Of a stretch of 64,000 nt of DNA, positions 11,440-25,463 are shown one piece after another (the stretch's first letter is position 1; each line of letters begins with the position of its first letter). The DNA is from Begonia masoniana (lineage: Eukaryota > Streptophyta > Magnoliopsida > Cucurbitales > Begoniaceae). The stretch is taken from contig CM039509.1 of the NCBI GenBank assembly GCA_022432975.1, positions 8,185,043 through 8,249,042 on the forward strand, read 5' to 3'. A model generated the notes under the pieces. It was given only the letters and a program-made list of their open reading frames with translations. It had not been told where the DNA came from and searched no databases. A program made the translations under genes and the position numbers.

Positions 11440-11651
11440 GTTTCTTTCTCCTATTCTATGCTTTGATTCTTATTCCTCGCTTAGAAAAACAGTTTGATTT
11501 CTGGTTCATTTGGTTTTGATTGTTCTTCGTTTTCGTCTGGGTCTGAGCTATGAGACTGCTGATTTGTTTCAATATGCTTCTTATGAACTCAGTAACCTCC
11601 ATAGAAATTGCTAGCTTCAAAACAAGAAATTTCAGATTCCATTGTTGAAAA

Positions 11652-14410
11652 TGTAACACCCGGCATTTTTGCCATGTAATAGTTCTCCCGGATCATTTAA
11701 ACGGGATTAATATTATATTAATACAAAGGAATGTTTTGGTTGGATTGTTGGAATAATTAATGGAGAACTAAACTAATGTGTAACTAAACCAAAACACTAA
11801 GTTGAAATGCATGGAAGGGCAAATTGGGGAGAAATTAAGGTTGGTGGGAGATAACCAATGGATGATTGCCAAGTGGCAATAACTTGCTGAGAAACTTACC
11901 TATTCTCCTTCCTTCTACGTGAACATTGTTGTGCATTTTTCTTTCTCTGTATTCCTCTCCATATTCTCTCTTCCAGTCGACAAATCAACCATCGAAGTTA
12001 CTCCGATTTTCCCAGATTCCTTTCTGTTTTTCTACTAAGGTAATCATCTGTTATTGCTAACAAGCTTGGACAAGTTTAATGTGGGTTTTTCCCGAAGTTT
12101 ATGGTTATGGTAATTTGTGAAAAACTCACTGTCTTTGGATGAAAACACATCGGTTTGTTTTCTAAGGGTTTGAATGAGTTTGGAACAGACTCTTCTGACT
12201 TATTTGTTAGCATTTGCAGCTTGTTTATTTTCTGATCGTACATGTACAGGTTCGAACATTTCCGAGGCTTTCCGGCTAACTGCATCGCGGATAACAGGTA
12301 AGTTCATAACCGTAGGTTGGCCCTTAAGGCCCTACATCACAGAGGTACTAGGTTTCCTGTTCTGTCGGGTTGTTTTGGGTAGAAAAGTTATAGTCTATGT
12401 TCTGAAATGTCTGGCTTCGATTTACCTTCTGTTGTCTTATTTCTGCTGTCTGCCTGTTTAAGTTCAAGCACCGTTCATGCATACACGTTTTCTCTGAAAG
12501 ACATGCAAATGATTTCTGTACACTGTTTGAAACTAAACAAGATAAAATCCGACTGAAATGTACCAGGTTAAGTGCGAGACGGGGACTGACCCCAGAACTG
12601 TTTACTGTACTGTACCCCTGATTGTGCCTGATAGTGCACCCTCCCCCTCCCCCACTGTTTGCCAGTTCCCCTATAAACTCCACTTAATTCTACTGCCACT
12701 GTAACTTAATGCTCTGTACTGTCACCGTATTTCTGAAAAACTGCATGCATAGCATTTTGCATCACTGCATTCTGATTATGTCCTTACTGAGTTTTAGACT
12801 CATAGGTGAACTCTCTGATGTAGGTACTGAACCTGAAACCGAGGACCTTGTTCCTCAAAATGATGATCTGATGTAAATGGTGGATCGAGCTCACAGGGTG
12901 GTTGCTGCAGATAGACATAATTCTGTTCTGAGGTTCAAGTTTTAAAATGCAGTTTATATTGTAAAGTTTTATGAAATTCTGGTCTTTGTGTTAAAAGCCC
13001 TGTAGAAAACTTCTGTTTTGGGAGTTTCTGTAAATCTATGTTAAGTTTTATATTGTCTTTGAAATTTTGAAACAATGCATAGATTCTGTTTCAATGTTTA
13101 AAACCGCTGTATTTGACAGTTAAGTTTGTATTCTAGAGTATTCTGGAATTTGTTTGGGATATTCTTTGATAATCTGTGCGTGGATTGTCTCTGGTTTTGG
13201 AATAATCCCTGCAGTTTGTTTTCTTGAAATCTGTCATTTGTAATGAAGGTCTGAAACCTGTATGCCTTCTGTTGTGCTCGAGAACCATGTTTTGAATTGG
13301 TTTGAGAATCTGAGACTTTCATGTTTTCTGTTCTTTAAGCTCTCTGTCTATATGTTTTCTGTTAAAAGTTGTCAAATTCTGCCCCTTTTAAACTGCATCT
13401 TCCGATCACGTTTAATGCATCCACCGATAGTCACAGTTCACATTTTGTCTTATCTCATCCACCGGTGAACAGTTGATTTCATCAGTCTTAGTTACTTCTG
13501 CCGGTTTCATCTGTCTCTCAGTTTAACTTCATCTTTCGACGACGTCATCTCCATCTTCCGATGACGTCACCATAGCTTTTCTTCTGCTGATTACGTTTAC
13601 TGCCTTTATCTGCCGATGACGTCATCACATCTTTCGATGACGTCATCAAATAATCCGATTCCGTTTAATGCCTGCATCTACCGTCTGACGTCATCTCCTC
13701 TTCCGATGACGTCATCCACTGTTTTCATCTCCTGCCGATTACGCTTAATGCCTACATCTTCCGGTGACGTCATCTATCTTCCGATGACGTCATCACTTTA
13801 TGCCGATTACTTTTACTATCTGTATCTGCCGATGACGTCTTCACATCTTCCGGTTGACGTCATCCATCTTCCGGCTGACGTCATCACCTCATCCGATCTC
13901 AGCCGCTGTCTGTTCCTTCCGGCTGACGTCATCTCCGCTTCTGCCTTTGCATTTATATCTTTCGGCTGATGTCATTCAAGTCTTCCGCCCAGTTTTAAAC
14001 TAAGTTTTCCGCCAGTGCTCTGCCTACGTCTTTCTGTTTTATTCTGTTTCCATGTTTTATTGCCCAGTTCTGTTCCCTGTTCCTCCCCGTCTCCGCTGTT
14101 ATTCGCTTCTATAGTCCAGCCAACTGTATCCTGTTTGTTTTAACTCCAGAGGACTCTCTCTCCCTGTAAATGTTTTCTGTTACTCACTGTAGCTTCTCCC
14201 TCTCTGTAAAGTTATGTTTTTTTTAGGGTTTGTGATGACAGTGCATGTTTCCTGTCATTCGATTTCGTTTCTCTGTAAATATTTTTAAGTATAATGTCCA
14301 CTGTCTTGACCGATCTGTTCAAAAAAAATAGTCACCGTTTCTCGTCCACTGTCCCGGAGTGACGGCTCCGATCCCGGACTCCGATCAGGATCCGATTTCG
14401 GGTCGTCACA
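11652..14410 (+). repeat. E1 5' LTR
   Basis: TG...CA ends, 2759 bp. It contains a candidate splice donor (AACAG|GTAAGT, junction 12297/12298) just before GGCCCTTAAGGCCCTACATC (12319-12338), and a cluster of TGACGTCA sites at 13540-13975. The primer binding site TGGTATCAGAG follows 4 bases after the LTR, at 14415. Confidence 0.93.
13540..13975 (+). promoter_or_regulatory. Cluster of about 13 TGACGTCA-type (bZIP/TGA factor) motifs in the E1 LTR
   Basis: Units of roughly 18-20 bp built on CTTCCGATGACGTCATC recur irregularly. Most contain the perfect palindrome TGACGTCA, the core recognised by plant TGA-class bZIP proteins. The same block is in the 3' LTR (42240-42685) and, inverted, in solo LTR E4 (36320-36720). 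The motif is directly visible; its use as an enhancer is inference. Confidence 0.75.
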
Positions 14411-14414
14411 GTTG

Positions 14415-14426
14415 TGGTATCAGAGA
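14415..14426 (+). other. E1 primer binding site
   Basis: TGGTATCAGAG follows the 5' LTR with a 4-base spacer and is complementary to initiator tRNA-Met. Confidence 0.85.
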
Positions 14427-14563
14427 GACACGGTTTTAAAATCGATTCTGTGAAATGTCTGACTGCGCACCTGCCACGTGAGATCGCTCCATCAACTGTA
14501 AGTGTTTCTTGTCAAAGTTCTGTTTATTAAGTTAGGTTATTCTTTTTATAGGATTTCTTAGAA

Positions 14564-17500
14564 ATGGTGAGAGGACATCAGGAAGAGTCAAGCGAAAGCT
14601 CTCGCGCCATTGACCGACTAACCGAGCTGGTAGGAGTACAATCCCGTATGGTGGAACGCATGATGGCCAGGGAGGATAACTGGAATAACAACCACGGGAA
14701 TGCTTCACGTGACAACAGTGGAGACAGATTCCGGCGACTTCAGCCACCCTCATTTGATGGACTATCTACAGACCCGACCCGTGCTGAAACCTGGATTCGA
14801 ACTATGGAGAAAATGTTTGGATATGCAGAAGTAGAAGACAACAAGAAAGTTATTTGCGCCACGTTCTATCTCATCGAAAGTGCGGGATTTTGGTGGGACA
14901 CAGTGCAGTCAACTACATTGGCATTAAGCTGGGAAGGATTCACGAAGATCTTCTACGAGAAGTACTTTGACCGGAGAGTGAGGAAGGAAAAGTTGCTTGA
15001 GTTCTCTTGGCTGCGACAATATGGGTCAGTGGCTGAATATGTTTAGAAATTCGAGTCGCTGTCCCGATATGCAACACATATGGTGGTCACCGATGAGAAC
15101 AAGGTGCACCAATTCATTCAAGGGTTAAAGATGGACCTTCTACGAGCGATCACAACTGGAGGATTCGATGAGGCACCGTATGTGAAGGTGGTGGCCAAGG
15201 CTTATCAGTTAGAGGCCTTAGAAATAAAGTCCCAGAGACAGAGAGATCCACCAAGAGGGATTATGAGAAATGTTCCTCAACAACAACAACAGCAACAGCA
15301 AAGAGGCCAAAATTTTCAACCTCAGCAGCAACAAAACAGGGGCATTAAGAGACCCAATGAGACCATCACTTACCCAGACAAAAGAAAGAGACCGATGGGG
15401 GCTCCTCAGCCCACTATATGTCCACGGTGCCAGAGAAGCCACCAGGGCGAATGAAGCTTATTACTGGCGCTTGTTTCCGATGTGGCAAAGGAGGCCATCA
15501 TGTCCGTGATTGCCCGATACCCGACACGAGACAAAATCAGGCCGTGCCAAGAGTCTTTGCAATGATGGAGGACGTTGATGATGCTGATCTGCACACAGCA
15601 ATTACAGGTACAATTTTGGTGTGTAACATACCTGCATATACTTTGTTAGACACGGGGGCCACTCATTCATTTGTGGCCATGGACTTTGTGGGTAGAAAGA
15701 ACTTGTGCCTTGCACCGTCCGATCAACCCTATAGTGTCATGCTACCGTCCGGAGAGTTTATGCACTCTGAGCAGGCAGTGCAGGGTGATATAGTGTCAGT
15801 TGGAGACCAAAAATTGTATGCCAATCTTATCGTCATCGGTATGAAAGGATACGAAGTGATTCTGGGGATGGACTGGCTATTTAGACATCATGCCACCATC
15901 GACTGTAGGTCCGGGCTCGTAACTTTTAAGCGCCCGAACGAAGTAGAGTTCTCCTATCAGGCAATACCAAAGAAACATAGTATGCCTGTTATATCCACCT
16001 TGAAAGCTCAACAGCTGATGAGGTCAGGATGTGTCGGATTCCTTGCCCACCTAGTAGATGTTCAAAGACAAGGTGAGGTGGAACTTCAAAATATTCTGGT
16101 AGTTCGAGACTTCTCAGAGGTCTTCCTGGATGACTTACCGGGATTGCCACATGATCATGAGATCGAGTTTGAGATCGATGTGTATCCTGGTGCTGAACCA
16201 GTATCGAAGAATCCGTACCGTATTTCACCGATTGAGCTGAGGGAGTTGAAGGCTCAGCTAAAGGAATTGGTGGATAAGGGTTTTGTGCGCCCTAGTTTTT
16301 CTCCGTGGGGTGCTCCCGTCTTGTTTGTTAAGAAGAAGGATGGGTCCCTACGGATGTGTATTGACTACCGTGAGTTGAACAAGTTAACGTTCAAGAATAA
16401 GTACCCGTTGCCGAGAATCGATGATTTATTTGACCAGCTACAAGGGGCTCGGTATTCTCTAAGATCGATTTGCGCTCCGGTTATTACCAGTTGAAGGTCA
16501 GGGCTGATGATATTCCAAAGACCGCCTTCAGGACCCGATACGGACACTACGAGTTCTTAGTGATGTCGTTCGGGTTAACTAATGCTCCGGCAGCATTTAT
16601 GGACCTAATGAACAGGATATTCCAAGATGTCTTGGATAAATTTGTGATCGTTTTCATCGACGACATTCTGGTTTATTCCAGGAGTGAGGCCGAACTTGAA
16701 AAGCACTTGGCTGTTGTACTGTCAATCCTAAAACAGCATCAATTATATGCCAAGCTATCAAAGTGTGAATTCTGGTTGAATAGGATTAATTTCCTAGGCC
16801 ATGTGGTGTCGGCAAAAGGAGTGTCCATGGATCCGGCCAAGATTTAGGCCGTGAAAGATTGGCCAAAACCGAGGAATGCCAGTGAAGTACGGAGCTTTAT
16901 CGGATTAGCTGGTTATTACAGAAAGTTCATCAAGGGATTCTCTGTGATAGCAAAGCCTATGACCAGCTTAACGAGGAAGGATATCAAATTCAGGTGGTCT
17001 GAAGCTTGCGAGATGAGTTTTCAGACACTTAAGCAAAAGTTGACCACTGCTCCTCTATTAGTATTGCCAGTTGAAGACGGCAAATTCAGCGTATACTGTG
17101 ATGCTTCCAAGATTGGTTTGGGATGTGTATTAATGCAAGAAGGGAAAGTAGTGGCATACGCATCCCGACAATTGAAAACCCATGAGCAAAACTACCCTAC
17201 TCATGACCTTGAGTTGGCGGCGGTTGTATTTGCGCTGAAGGTATGGAGACACCACCTATATGGACAATCATGTGAGGTGTTTTCTGATCACAAGAGTTTG
17301 AAGTACATCTTTACCCAGAAAGAGCTAAACATGAGACAAAGACGGTGGTTAGAATTTGTGAAAGACTACGACGTTGAGATTAAATACCACCAGGGTAAAG
17401 CTAATGTGGTAGCCGATGCGCTAAGCAGGATGCCAGCTACTATGCAACCAGTAATGTCAGCCGTATCTATGCCTTTGAGGACGGAGATACAGAAGTTCAA

Positions 17501-18126
17501 TATGGAAATAGTTTCTGGGCTATCGGCCATACTAGCAGACTTAACACTACGGCCCTCCGTCCTGGACCGAATTAAGGAAGCTCAGAAGATCAATTCAAAG
17601 GAGATGGCTGATATGGTGGGCAAGGTACCAATGGCTTCTTCCGATTTCAGTTATTCGGGAGATGGAATTCTGAAGTTCAAAAAAAGATGGTATGTTCCGA
17701 AAGACGAAGAGCTACGGAAGCACATCTTGTCGGAAGCCCATTCATCTCCTTTCTCTGTGCATCCCGGTAGCACGAAGATGTATCAAGACTTGAAACTTCA
17801 CTTCTGGTGGCCGAATATGAAGAATGAAGTGGCCAAGTATGTGGAGTCTTGTATGATATGTCAACAGGTCAAAGCTGAACATCAACGACCGAGTAGAACG
17901 CTTCAGCCTCTTCCGATTCCCGAATGGAAATGGGAGAACATCACAATAGACTTTGTCGTTGGCCTTCCAAGAACAGCCAAAGGCCACAATAGCATTTGGG
18001 TCATAGTGGACAGATTGACGAAGTCAGCCCACTTTCTGCCTATCAAGACAACGTACTCCATGGATCAGTACGCAGAGCTGTATATTAATGAGATTATTAA
18101 GCTACATGGCATTCCTGTATCGATCG
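14564..18126 (+). pseudogene. E1 gag-pol, first block (gag to mid-integrase), broken
   Basis: Starts MVRGHQEESSESS. Order: gag with a glutamine-rich stretch (15277-15340), CCHC knuckle [14 protein letters not shown] near 15471-15512, protease [10 protein letters not shown] near 15645, reverse transcriptase with FIDDILVYS near 16660, RNase H ([12 protein letters not shown] near 17092) and the integrase zinc finger and start of the catalytic core. Defects are an in-frame TAG at 15044-15046, a 1-nt loss near 15453, a 1-nt loss near 16456 and a TAG at 16845-16847. At 18126 the frame is cut by E2; it resumes at 29531 with the next integrase residues. Confidence 0.9.
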
Positions 18127-20878
18127 TGTAACACCCGAGTCAACGGCCAGGTGATTTTCTTAACTGTATTAACGGTCATAAGTATTTAACCTTCATAGTT
18201 TAAGATTTATGCCAAGCTCAATTAATTACATGTGGATCTAAACTAGGTTGGGTGGCAAAGTTGTAATAATGGAGGATTGAGGCCAGTATTTAAAGAAAAA
18301 GGAAAGGATTCAAACCTCATTTAAACCACTGTAGCCGACACCTCCCTTTCCGGCGATTTCTTCTCTCGCATGTCCTTACTCTCTGCTATCAGTGTCTTCC
18401 TCGCCGACGACATGTTTTTAGCCGCATTCCTCTGCGAATCCGCACCCGAGGTATGAAATGGACAATGTAGTTATCTGTTTGTGTTTGGAGTTATGTTTTC
18501 AGCTCGGCATTTGAACTCGGATTTTATCAATGGCCGAGTAGCATCAAAACATTTTAGAATCTGAGAGTAGTAATGCCAACCCGAATCGATTCTGGACATT
18601 TTAAGTAATCAACTCAGATTTAATCGATGGTGGAACCCGTTTGTTTTATTTTGGATTTCAGATTTTTGCATGGTATATCAAACCAAGGATTTGGGAATGA
18701 CTTTAGCTAATAGATCTTAGGATAACTCGAGATTAGATCTATTAGGATTTTGTTTTAACTACTGCAATGTAAATGTTTAGGTGAAGAAATTTGAAGAGAA
18801 AGGAGCTCAAGAGCTAAGGAGACCAGGTAAGTGAATGTATTAAGATTTTCGGCTAATAGAGCCCTATATCGTAGGAGTACTAGGTTGAGATGTCTAATGT
18901 TTACCTTATGATTATGAGGTTGTCTGCACTTGAAGGATTTATGTATGTTGCGAGTTACACCCTGTGATGACCTGTTAGTGATTGTGAAGTTGTCTGCTCT
19001 GGTATGATCCTTGTCATAACTTGATGAGTTAAAAGCTCTCATGTTCATGCATCATGAATGTTTCTCAAGCATAAGAAAATGTTTTAACGCATGTTTTCTA
19101 TGAACAAGATATGTATGTATATATGTATATGTATAAGACTTATGCAACGTAGATTAAGTGAGGGTTGGGGGCGGTTCGGCGTATGTCACAGTCCAAAGAA
19201 GGACATATGAATACGACCCGCAGTAGGGAACAATATCAAACTCACTGTCGAACCCCCTTTACCGGCACAAATCCTCTCTTGGTCCACACAACCTAAACAA
19301 AGAATATGAACAAAGACTATGAATGATGAATATGATCAATGACTATGAATGATGAATATGATCAATGATTATGAATGATGAATATGATAAATGACTATGA
19401 ATGATGAATATGATCAATGACTATGAATGATGAATATGATCCATGACTATGAATGATGATTACGAACGAAGACATGAACAAGAAAAGACTTATGAACATG
19501 TGATTTTCCCAAATTGTGCATTCATGCATCCATGTAGTGTTGCATTCCTTACTAAGCACTAGGCTTATAGTTCAAACCTTATGATGTAGATGACGAGTTT
19601 TCAGGTGAGGAACTCAAGGTCAATGAAGATGTCTAAGCTTGGTTGCTGGAGGATGCTCAGTGTGACAGTGAAGGCTGGATAGGCGATCAAGTTCCCTGGT
19701 TATACCCATTGTAAGTCAGAGAAGTTTATGATAAACAGATGACTAAGTAGAATAGAGTTTTCTTATAACAATGAGATTCGGATTTTGAATGGTTTGACTT
19801 CAGAATCTGTTAATGATTTCAAGGGTTATGAATGGCCTGTTTTGCTTAAGCCTTCCGCTAAGTGTATCTTGTATGGGATATGGTTTTTACTCATTAGGGT
19901 TTATAATTTCCAGGTTGAGGTTTGAGTGAGTTGTAGTATTTTTCTGTTGGATGAGGTTGTTTGATGATCATAGTGTTTTACTGCCATAAGATAGAAGCTG
20001 GATGAGGCATTCATCCGGCTGACGTCATCGGCAGATGTCAAATGATAGGAGTCGAACGATTGAGTCTTCCGGATGACGTCACCGGAAGATGTAATATGTT
20101 TCTCCATCGGCAGATGTAGAGTGTTTAGCCATCGGATGATGAAAGTGCTATGTTGTCGTCTAGCGATCGGCAGATGTAGAGTGTTTAGCCATCGGATGAT
20201 GAAAGTGCTATCTTGTCGTCTAGCGATCGGCAGATGTAGAGTGTTAGCCATCTGATGATGAAAGTGCCATTTTGTCGTCTAGCGATCGACAGATATAGAG
20301 TGTTTAGCCATCGGACGATGTGAGGGTTTCCTTGTCGTTTAGTGGCCGGGTCATGTTTTAATTATGCACGTGGGGAGCACATGTCAATCGGATGATGTTT
20401 CCCTATTTCACCGGAAGATGAAGTATATTCCCTCGCCGGATGATGTAAATGATAACTTGTCGTTTAGTGATCGGATGATATAGAGTTTGTAAGCTATCGG
20501 AAGACGTCATAGATGAACACGTGAATCTCACATGTCTATCGGTGGATGTTTTAAATTGGTCACACGAGATGCACGTGATCGTCGGTCGATGCAAGCATTC
20601 GCATCTGCCGATAGGTGTTTAAATTAGTCATGGGGGGTGCACGTGCCATCCGGAAGATGCAATGTCTATCTGTTGATGCATGCAGACCCATGCAACTTCT
20701 ACGTCGATTGGAAGCATGTATGAGGGACTAACTTTCCAACCATTAAGTTGAAGTCTTTAAGCCTGTTAGGTATACTGTTATAAAGAAAAAAAAAAGAGAA
20801 GGAGAAAATAGTTCAAATATGAGTTAAAGTTTTATGTAAAGTCAAGAATTTTGTGGCGATCCTCCCCGGGTCGTTACA
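18127..20878 (+). repeat. E2 5' LTR (short form)
   Basis: Contains about 5 copies of a 26-bp unit (19316-19455) and about 4 copies of a 60-bp unit (20103-20335). A TATA-like TATTTAAAG lies near 18291. A donor-like CCAG|GTAAGT (junction 18826/18827) precedes GGCTAATAGAGCCCTATATC, and an acceptor-like GATGTAG ends at 19589. Confidence 0.93.
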
Positions 20879-20882
20879 ATTA

Positions 20883-20895
20883 TGGTATCAGAGCA
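20883..20895 (+). other. E2 primer binding site
   Basis: TGGTATCAGAGCA lies four bases after the 5' LTR end and is complementary to initiator tRNA-Met. Confidence 0.87.
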
Positions 20896-21041
20896 AAACC
20901 GGGTTCTAAAACCGATTCTGCAGACTGCCTTCCAGCACTGACTGTCACATGAGCACACTCCAACAACTGTAAGTATTTATGATTTCAGTATATGTCATTA
21001 AGTTAAGATATATCTGTAATGATTTGTCTAGGAATCCCAAA

Positions 21042-24000
21042 ATGGTTAGAGGTCAGCAGAGAGAGACCAACGAGAATAGCAATGCTATTGCTCAGTTGAC
21101 CGAGTTAGTCATGCGCCAATCTCACCAGATAGAACGACTGATGACAGCTAGAGATGAACAAGGCAACTCCAGTACTAATGCAACTCATGATCATGGGGGT
21201 GAGCGTTTCCACCGGCTTCGACCCCCGGTGTTTAATGGACATGTTTCAGATCCTATCTATGCTGAGGAGTGGATTCGAAAGATAGAAGACATGTTTAAAT
21301 ATGCAAAGGTTGATGAAGGGGATAAGGTCACCTATGCTGTCTTTCATTTGGAGTTAAGTGTAAGGCATTGGTGGGACTCGATCCAGAACACCGCTAATGC
21401 CGAAGCTATGACCTGGGAGATGTTCAAGACTGCTTTCTTTGACAAGTACTTCACTAGGACTGTTCGGGCCAACAAGAAGAAGGAGTTCATGAATCTGCGA
21501 CAAACTGGCTCTCTGACGGATTACATATGTAAATTTGATGCTTTATCGCGGTTTGCTCCCCGTATGATTGAGGATGACGAGGACAAGATTTACCAATTTG
21601 TTCAAGGACTGAAGCCGAGTCTGTATGTGAAGGTGAAGACTGCTGGGATACACAATGTACCTTATGGTGAAGTGACGGCTAAGGCCTTGGAGCTGGAAGA
21701 GGCAGAAATGACAGCATATGTACAGCGTGAGCAGCCAAGGAAACTCACGAAGGACACTCAGCCGCCACCACGTCAGAACAAAGGTTGGCAGCCACAACAG
21801 AACAGGGGACCACAGCAACAACAACAAGGAATAAAGAGACCCCTCAACCAGAATGATGACCAAGGGAAAGGAAAGAGGCCCCTGGCACCCTTATGCCCCA
21901 CCTGCCAGAAGAACCACCCCGGCGAATGCAAGTTGCGTTCTGGCCGCTGTTTCAGATGTGATAAGGTTGGACATATAGTCAGAGACTGCCCCATGCCGCC
22001 AGATCCGAACCGTGCAAGGGTAGCACCAAGAGTCTATGCAATGATGGAGGATGAGGAAGCCGTGCAGAATACAGTGATAACAGGTACCATTACGATCTGT
22101 GGTTTTGCTGCTTACACACTTATAGATACGGGAGCCACACATTCGTTTATATCAACTCTATTTGTATGCCAACACCACTTAGAACCTTTACCAGCCGAAA
22201 GGCCATATGATGTTATGTTACCCTCAGGGAAGTCCTTACATTCCGAACAGATTGTTAAGGGTGATGTTGTGTCCTTAGGAAGTAAGAAACTATATGTAGA
22301 ACTGATTGTAATTGACATGAAAGGATACGAGGTGATATTAGGAATGGATTGGTTATTTAGGTATTATGCCACAATAAGTTGTAGATCTGGGATGGTTGAT
22401 TTTCGACCCCAAAATGGTGATCATTATTCCTTCCAAGCTATTTCTAAGATAAGCAAAATACCGATTATATCCTCACTAGAAATTTACCGGTTACTGAAAA
22501 ATGGTTGTGAGAGTTACTTAGCTAGCATAATAGATGTTCGGATGAATAATAAGATAGAGTTACAGGATATCCCCGTAGTCAGAGAGTTCCCTGAGGCATT
22601 TTTGGATGACTTGCCAGGATTACCACCCGATAGAGAAATAGAGTTCGTAATTGATACATATCCCGAGGCATTGCCTGTATCTAAGAACCTATACCGCATG
22701 GCACCGGTTGAGTTAAAGGAGTTAAAAGTCCAACTACAGGAATTAGTAGACAAAGGATTTATACGCCCTAGTAGTTCCCCTTGGGGTGCACCTGTCTTAT
22801 TTGTTAAGAAGAAAGATGGTTCCCTTAGAATGTGCATAGACTACAGAGAACTAAATAAGTTGACAATCAAGAATAAGTACCCCTTACCCCGAATTGATGA
22901 TTTGTTTGACCAACTACAAGGAGTAAAGGTGTTTTCAAAAATAGACTTACGTTCAGGTTATTACCAACTGAAAGTTAAGGAAAGAGATATACCAAAGACA
23001 GCCTTCAGAACCCGTTATGGACACTACGAATTCTTGGTCATGTCATTTGGACTGACCAATGCACCTGCAGCCTTTATAGACTTAATGAATCGTGTGTTTC
23101 GGGAGTATTTGGACAAATTTGTAATTGTGTTCATAGATGATATCCTGATATACTCACAGACAGAAGCTGACCATGCAGAGCATTTAAGAGTAGTTTTGAC
23201 AACATTGAAGGAGCACCAGCTCTATGCCAAATTATCCAAGTGTGAATTTTGGTTGGACAAGGTTAATTTTCTTGGCCATGTAGTTTCTGCTAATGGCATA
23301 TCAGTGGACCCGACCAAAATTCAGGCAGTAAAGGATTGGCCACAACCAAAGAATGCCAGTGAGGTCCACAGTTTCCTTGGATTGGCAGGCTATTACAGAA
23401 AGTTCATCAAAGGATTTTCTATGATAGCTAAGCCCCTGACGAATTTGACAAAGAAGGATAATAAGTACTCTTGGACTGAAGCTTGTGAGGATAGCTTCCA
23501 GACATTGAAGGTGAAGTTAACAACAGCCCCAGTATTGACCCTTCCAACCGAAGAAAGAAAGTTTAGCGTATTTTGTGACGCATCGAAAGTTGGTTTGGGC
23601 TGTGTTTTGATGCAAGAAGGCAGGGTTGTAGCATATGCCTCTAGGCAGTTAAAGAGTTATGAACAGAACTACCCCACCCATGATTTAGAATTAGCCGCTG
23701 TCGTTTTTGCTTTGAAGATATGGATGCACTACTTATATGGACAGCAGTGTGAGGTGTTTTCTGACCATAAAAGTCTGAAGTATCTCTTTACACAAAAGGA
23801 ATTGAACATGAGGCAGAGGCGTTGGTTGGAATTTATTAAGGATTATGACTTTGAGATCAAGTATCACCCGGGTAAGGCTAACTCTGTAGCTGACGCATTG
23901 AGCAGGATGTCAACAACAACGCAACCCGTTGTATCAACTATGTCTATACCTTTGAGGACAGAAGTTCAGAGGTTTGAATTGGAGATAGTTCCAGAGTTAT

Positions 24001-25463
24001 CAACCTTACTTGCCGATTTGACCATTCAACCAACGGTCTTAGAAAAGATCAAAGAGGCACAACAGAAGGACTCTGAGGAGAACAACAGCATGATGAACAA
24101 GGTGAAGGACACCACCTCCGAGTTTAGTCTTTCCAAGGAGGGGATTCTGAAGTTTAGGAATAGATGGTATGTCCTTAATGATGAAGAATTACGTAAGCTA
24201 ATTTTGGCTGAGGCGCATTCGTCTCCCTTTTCTGTGCATCCTGGAAGCACCAAGATGTATAGAGACATGAAGTTACTCTATTGGTGGCCAAACTTAAAGA
24301 GAGATGTTGCTAAGTATGTAGAATCGTGTTTAGTTTGCCAACAAGTTAAAGCTGAGCACCAACGTCCAGGAGGTACTCTTCAGCCCCTACCTATTCCCGA
24401 ATGGAAGTGGGAACACATAGCTATGGATTTCGTTAAAGGACTACCTAAGACAACTAAGAAACATGATAGTATTTGGGTTGTGATTGATAGATTGACAAAA
24501 TCAGCCCATTTCTTACCAGTAAGGACAACTTACTCGATGGACCAACTTGCTGATCTTTATGTACAAGAAGTTATTAGGTTGCATGGAATTCCTGCATCTA
24601 TTGTCTCTGATCGTGACCCTAGATTTACCTCCCGATTTTGGAAAAGTTTACAAGACGCGTTAGGTACAAGGTTAACCTTTAGTACTGCCTTCCACCCACA
24701 GACAGATGGTCAATCTGAAAGGACTATTCAGATACTTGAAGACATGCTGAGGGCGTGTGTACTAGATTTCCAGTCATCCTGGAGTAGATACTTACCCTTG
24801 GTTGAGTTCTCTTACAACAATAGTTACCAGTCCACCATAAGTATGGCACCTTATGAGGCGTTGTATGGTAGGAAATGTAGATCACCTCTGTATTGGGATG
24901 AGGTTGGTGAAGCAAAACTCATAGGTCCCGAGATGTTACAGCAGATGTCAGACAAGATTGCCACTATTAAGAGGAGGATGTTTACTGCACAAAGCCGACA
25001 TAAAAGTTATGCAGACCAAAGGAGGAGAGATCTTGAATTTGCTGTTGGTGATGAAGTTTTTCTGAAGGTTTCACCATTTAGAGGAGTACTAAGGTTTGGC
25101 AAGAAGGGAAAGCTCAATCCACGATTTATTGGACCATTCCCTGTTTTGGCGAGAATCGGTAGTGCAGCTTACAGACTGCAGTTGCCTCCATCATTGGATA
25201 AAGTTCATAATGTTTTCCACGAGTCAATGTTAAGGAAGTGCATACGAGATCCGACGCAAGTTGTTGAGCCAATGGTTATTGAGATTGAGCCATCATTAAT
25301 GTATGAAGAGAGACCAGTGCAGATATTGGAATCCGCAGTTAAGACTCTGAGGAATAAAGAGATTCCATTGGTCAAAGTTTTATGGAAGGATCATGGCATT
25401 GAAGAAGCCACTTGGGAGCGACGACAGGACATGTTGGACAAGTACCCTGAGTTGTTTGTTTGA
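21042..25463 (+). CDS. gag-pol: E2 gag-pol polyprotein, 1473 residues, intact
   Basis: Retrotransposon polyprotein. The start [13 protein letters not shown] (21042) is preferred over further upstream in-frame Met codons because it matches the start of the E1 homologue. Domains: retrotransposon gag (residues about 60-230), CCHC knuckle [14 protein letters not shown] (about 302), aspartic protease [10 protein letters not shown] (about 360), reverse transcriptase with FIDDILIYS (about 697), RNase H starting [12 protein letters not shown] (about 845), integrase HHCC finger (about 1065-1110), and integrase core with [15 protein letters not shown] and [12 protein letters not shown] chromo-like tail [16 protein letters not shown] ends it. 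No stops or frameshifts and all named catalytic motifs are present, so the element could be, or recently was, autonomous. Confidence 0.95.
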   Translation: MVRGQQRETNENSNAIAQLTELVMRQSHQIERLMTARDEQGNSSTNATHDHGGERFHRLRPPVFNGHVSDPIYAEEWIRKIEDMFKYAKVDEGDKVTYAVFHLELSVRHWWDSIQNTANAEAMTWEMFKTAFFDKYFTRTVRANKKKEFMNLRQTGSLTDYICKFDALSRFAPRMIEDDEDKIYQFVQGLKPSLYVKVKTAGIHNVPYGEVTAKALELEEAEMTAYVQREQPRKLTKDTQPPPRQNKGWQPQQNRGPQQQQQGIKRPLNQNDDQGKGKRPLAPLCPTCQKNHPGECKLRSGRCFRCDKVGHIVRDCPMPPDPNRARVAPRVYAMMEDEEAVQNTVITGTITICGFAAYTLIDTGATHSFISTLFVCQHHLEPLPAERPYDVMLPSGKSLHSEQIVKGDVVSLGSKKLYVELIVIDMKGYEVILGMDWLFRYYATISCRSGMVDFRPQNGDHYSFQAISKISKIPIISSLEIYRLLKNGCESYLASIIDVRMNNKIELQDIPVVREFPEAFLDDLPGLPPDREIEFVIDTYPEALPVSKNLYRMAPVELKELKVQLQELVDKGFIRPSSSPWGAPVLFVKKKDGSLRMCIDYRELNKLTIKNKYPLPRIDDLFDQLQGVKVFSKIDLRSGYYQLKVKERDIPKTAFRTRYGHYEFLVMSFGLTNAPAAFIDLMNRVFREYLDKFVIVFIDDILIYSQTEADHAEHLRVVLTTLKEHQLYAKLSKCEFWLDKVNFLGHVVSANGISVDPTKIQAVKDWPQPKNASEVHSFLGLAGYYRKFIKGFSMIAKPLTNLTKKDNKYSWTEACEDSFQTLKVKLTTAPVLTLPTEERKFSVFCDASKVGLGCVLMQEGRVVAYASRQLKSYEQNYPTHDLELAAVVFALKIWMHYLYGQQCEVFSDHKSLKYLFTQKELNMRQRRWLEFIKDYDFEIKYHPGKANSVADALSRMSTTTQPVVSTMSIPLRTEVQRFELEIVPELSTLLADLTIQPTVLEKIKEAQQKDSEENNSMMNKVKDTTSEFSLSKEGILKFRNRWYVLNDEELRKLILAEAHSSPFSVHPGSTKMYRDMKLLYWWPNLKRDVAKYVESCLVCQQVKAEHQRPGGTLQPLPIPEWKWEHIAMDFVKGLPKTTKKHDSIWVVIDRLTKSAHFLPVRTTYSMDQLADLYVQEVIRLHGIPASIVSDRDPRFTSRFWKSLQDALGTRLTFSTAFHPQTDGQSERTIQILEDMLRACVLDFQSSWSRYLPLVEFSYNNSYQSTISMAPYEALYGRKCRSPLYWDEVGEAKLIGPEMLQQMSDKIATIKRRMFTAQSRHKSYADQRRRDLEFAVGDEVFLKVSPFRGVLRFGKKGKLNPRFIGPFPVLARIGSAAYRLQLPPSLDKVHNVFHESMLRKCIRDPTQVVEPMVIEIEPSLMYEERPVQILESAVKTLRNKEIPLVKVLWKDHGIEEATWERRQDMLDKYPELFV

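Noticed and set aside
12348..12683. Minus-strand frame of 111 codons, repeated at 41055-41390
   Set aside because: Lies in both E1 LTRs antisense to transcription, with no domain; chance frame.
13616..13969. Open frame of 117 codons, also at 42323-42676
   Set aside because: It spans the TGACGTCA repeat block of the LTR, has low complexity and no known domain.
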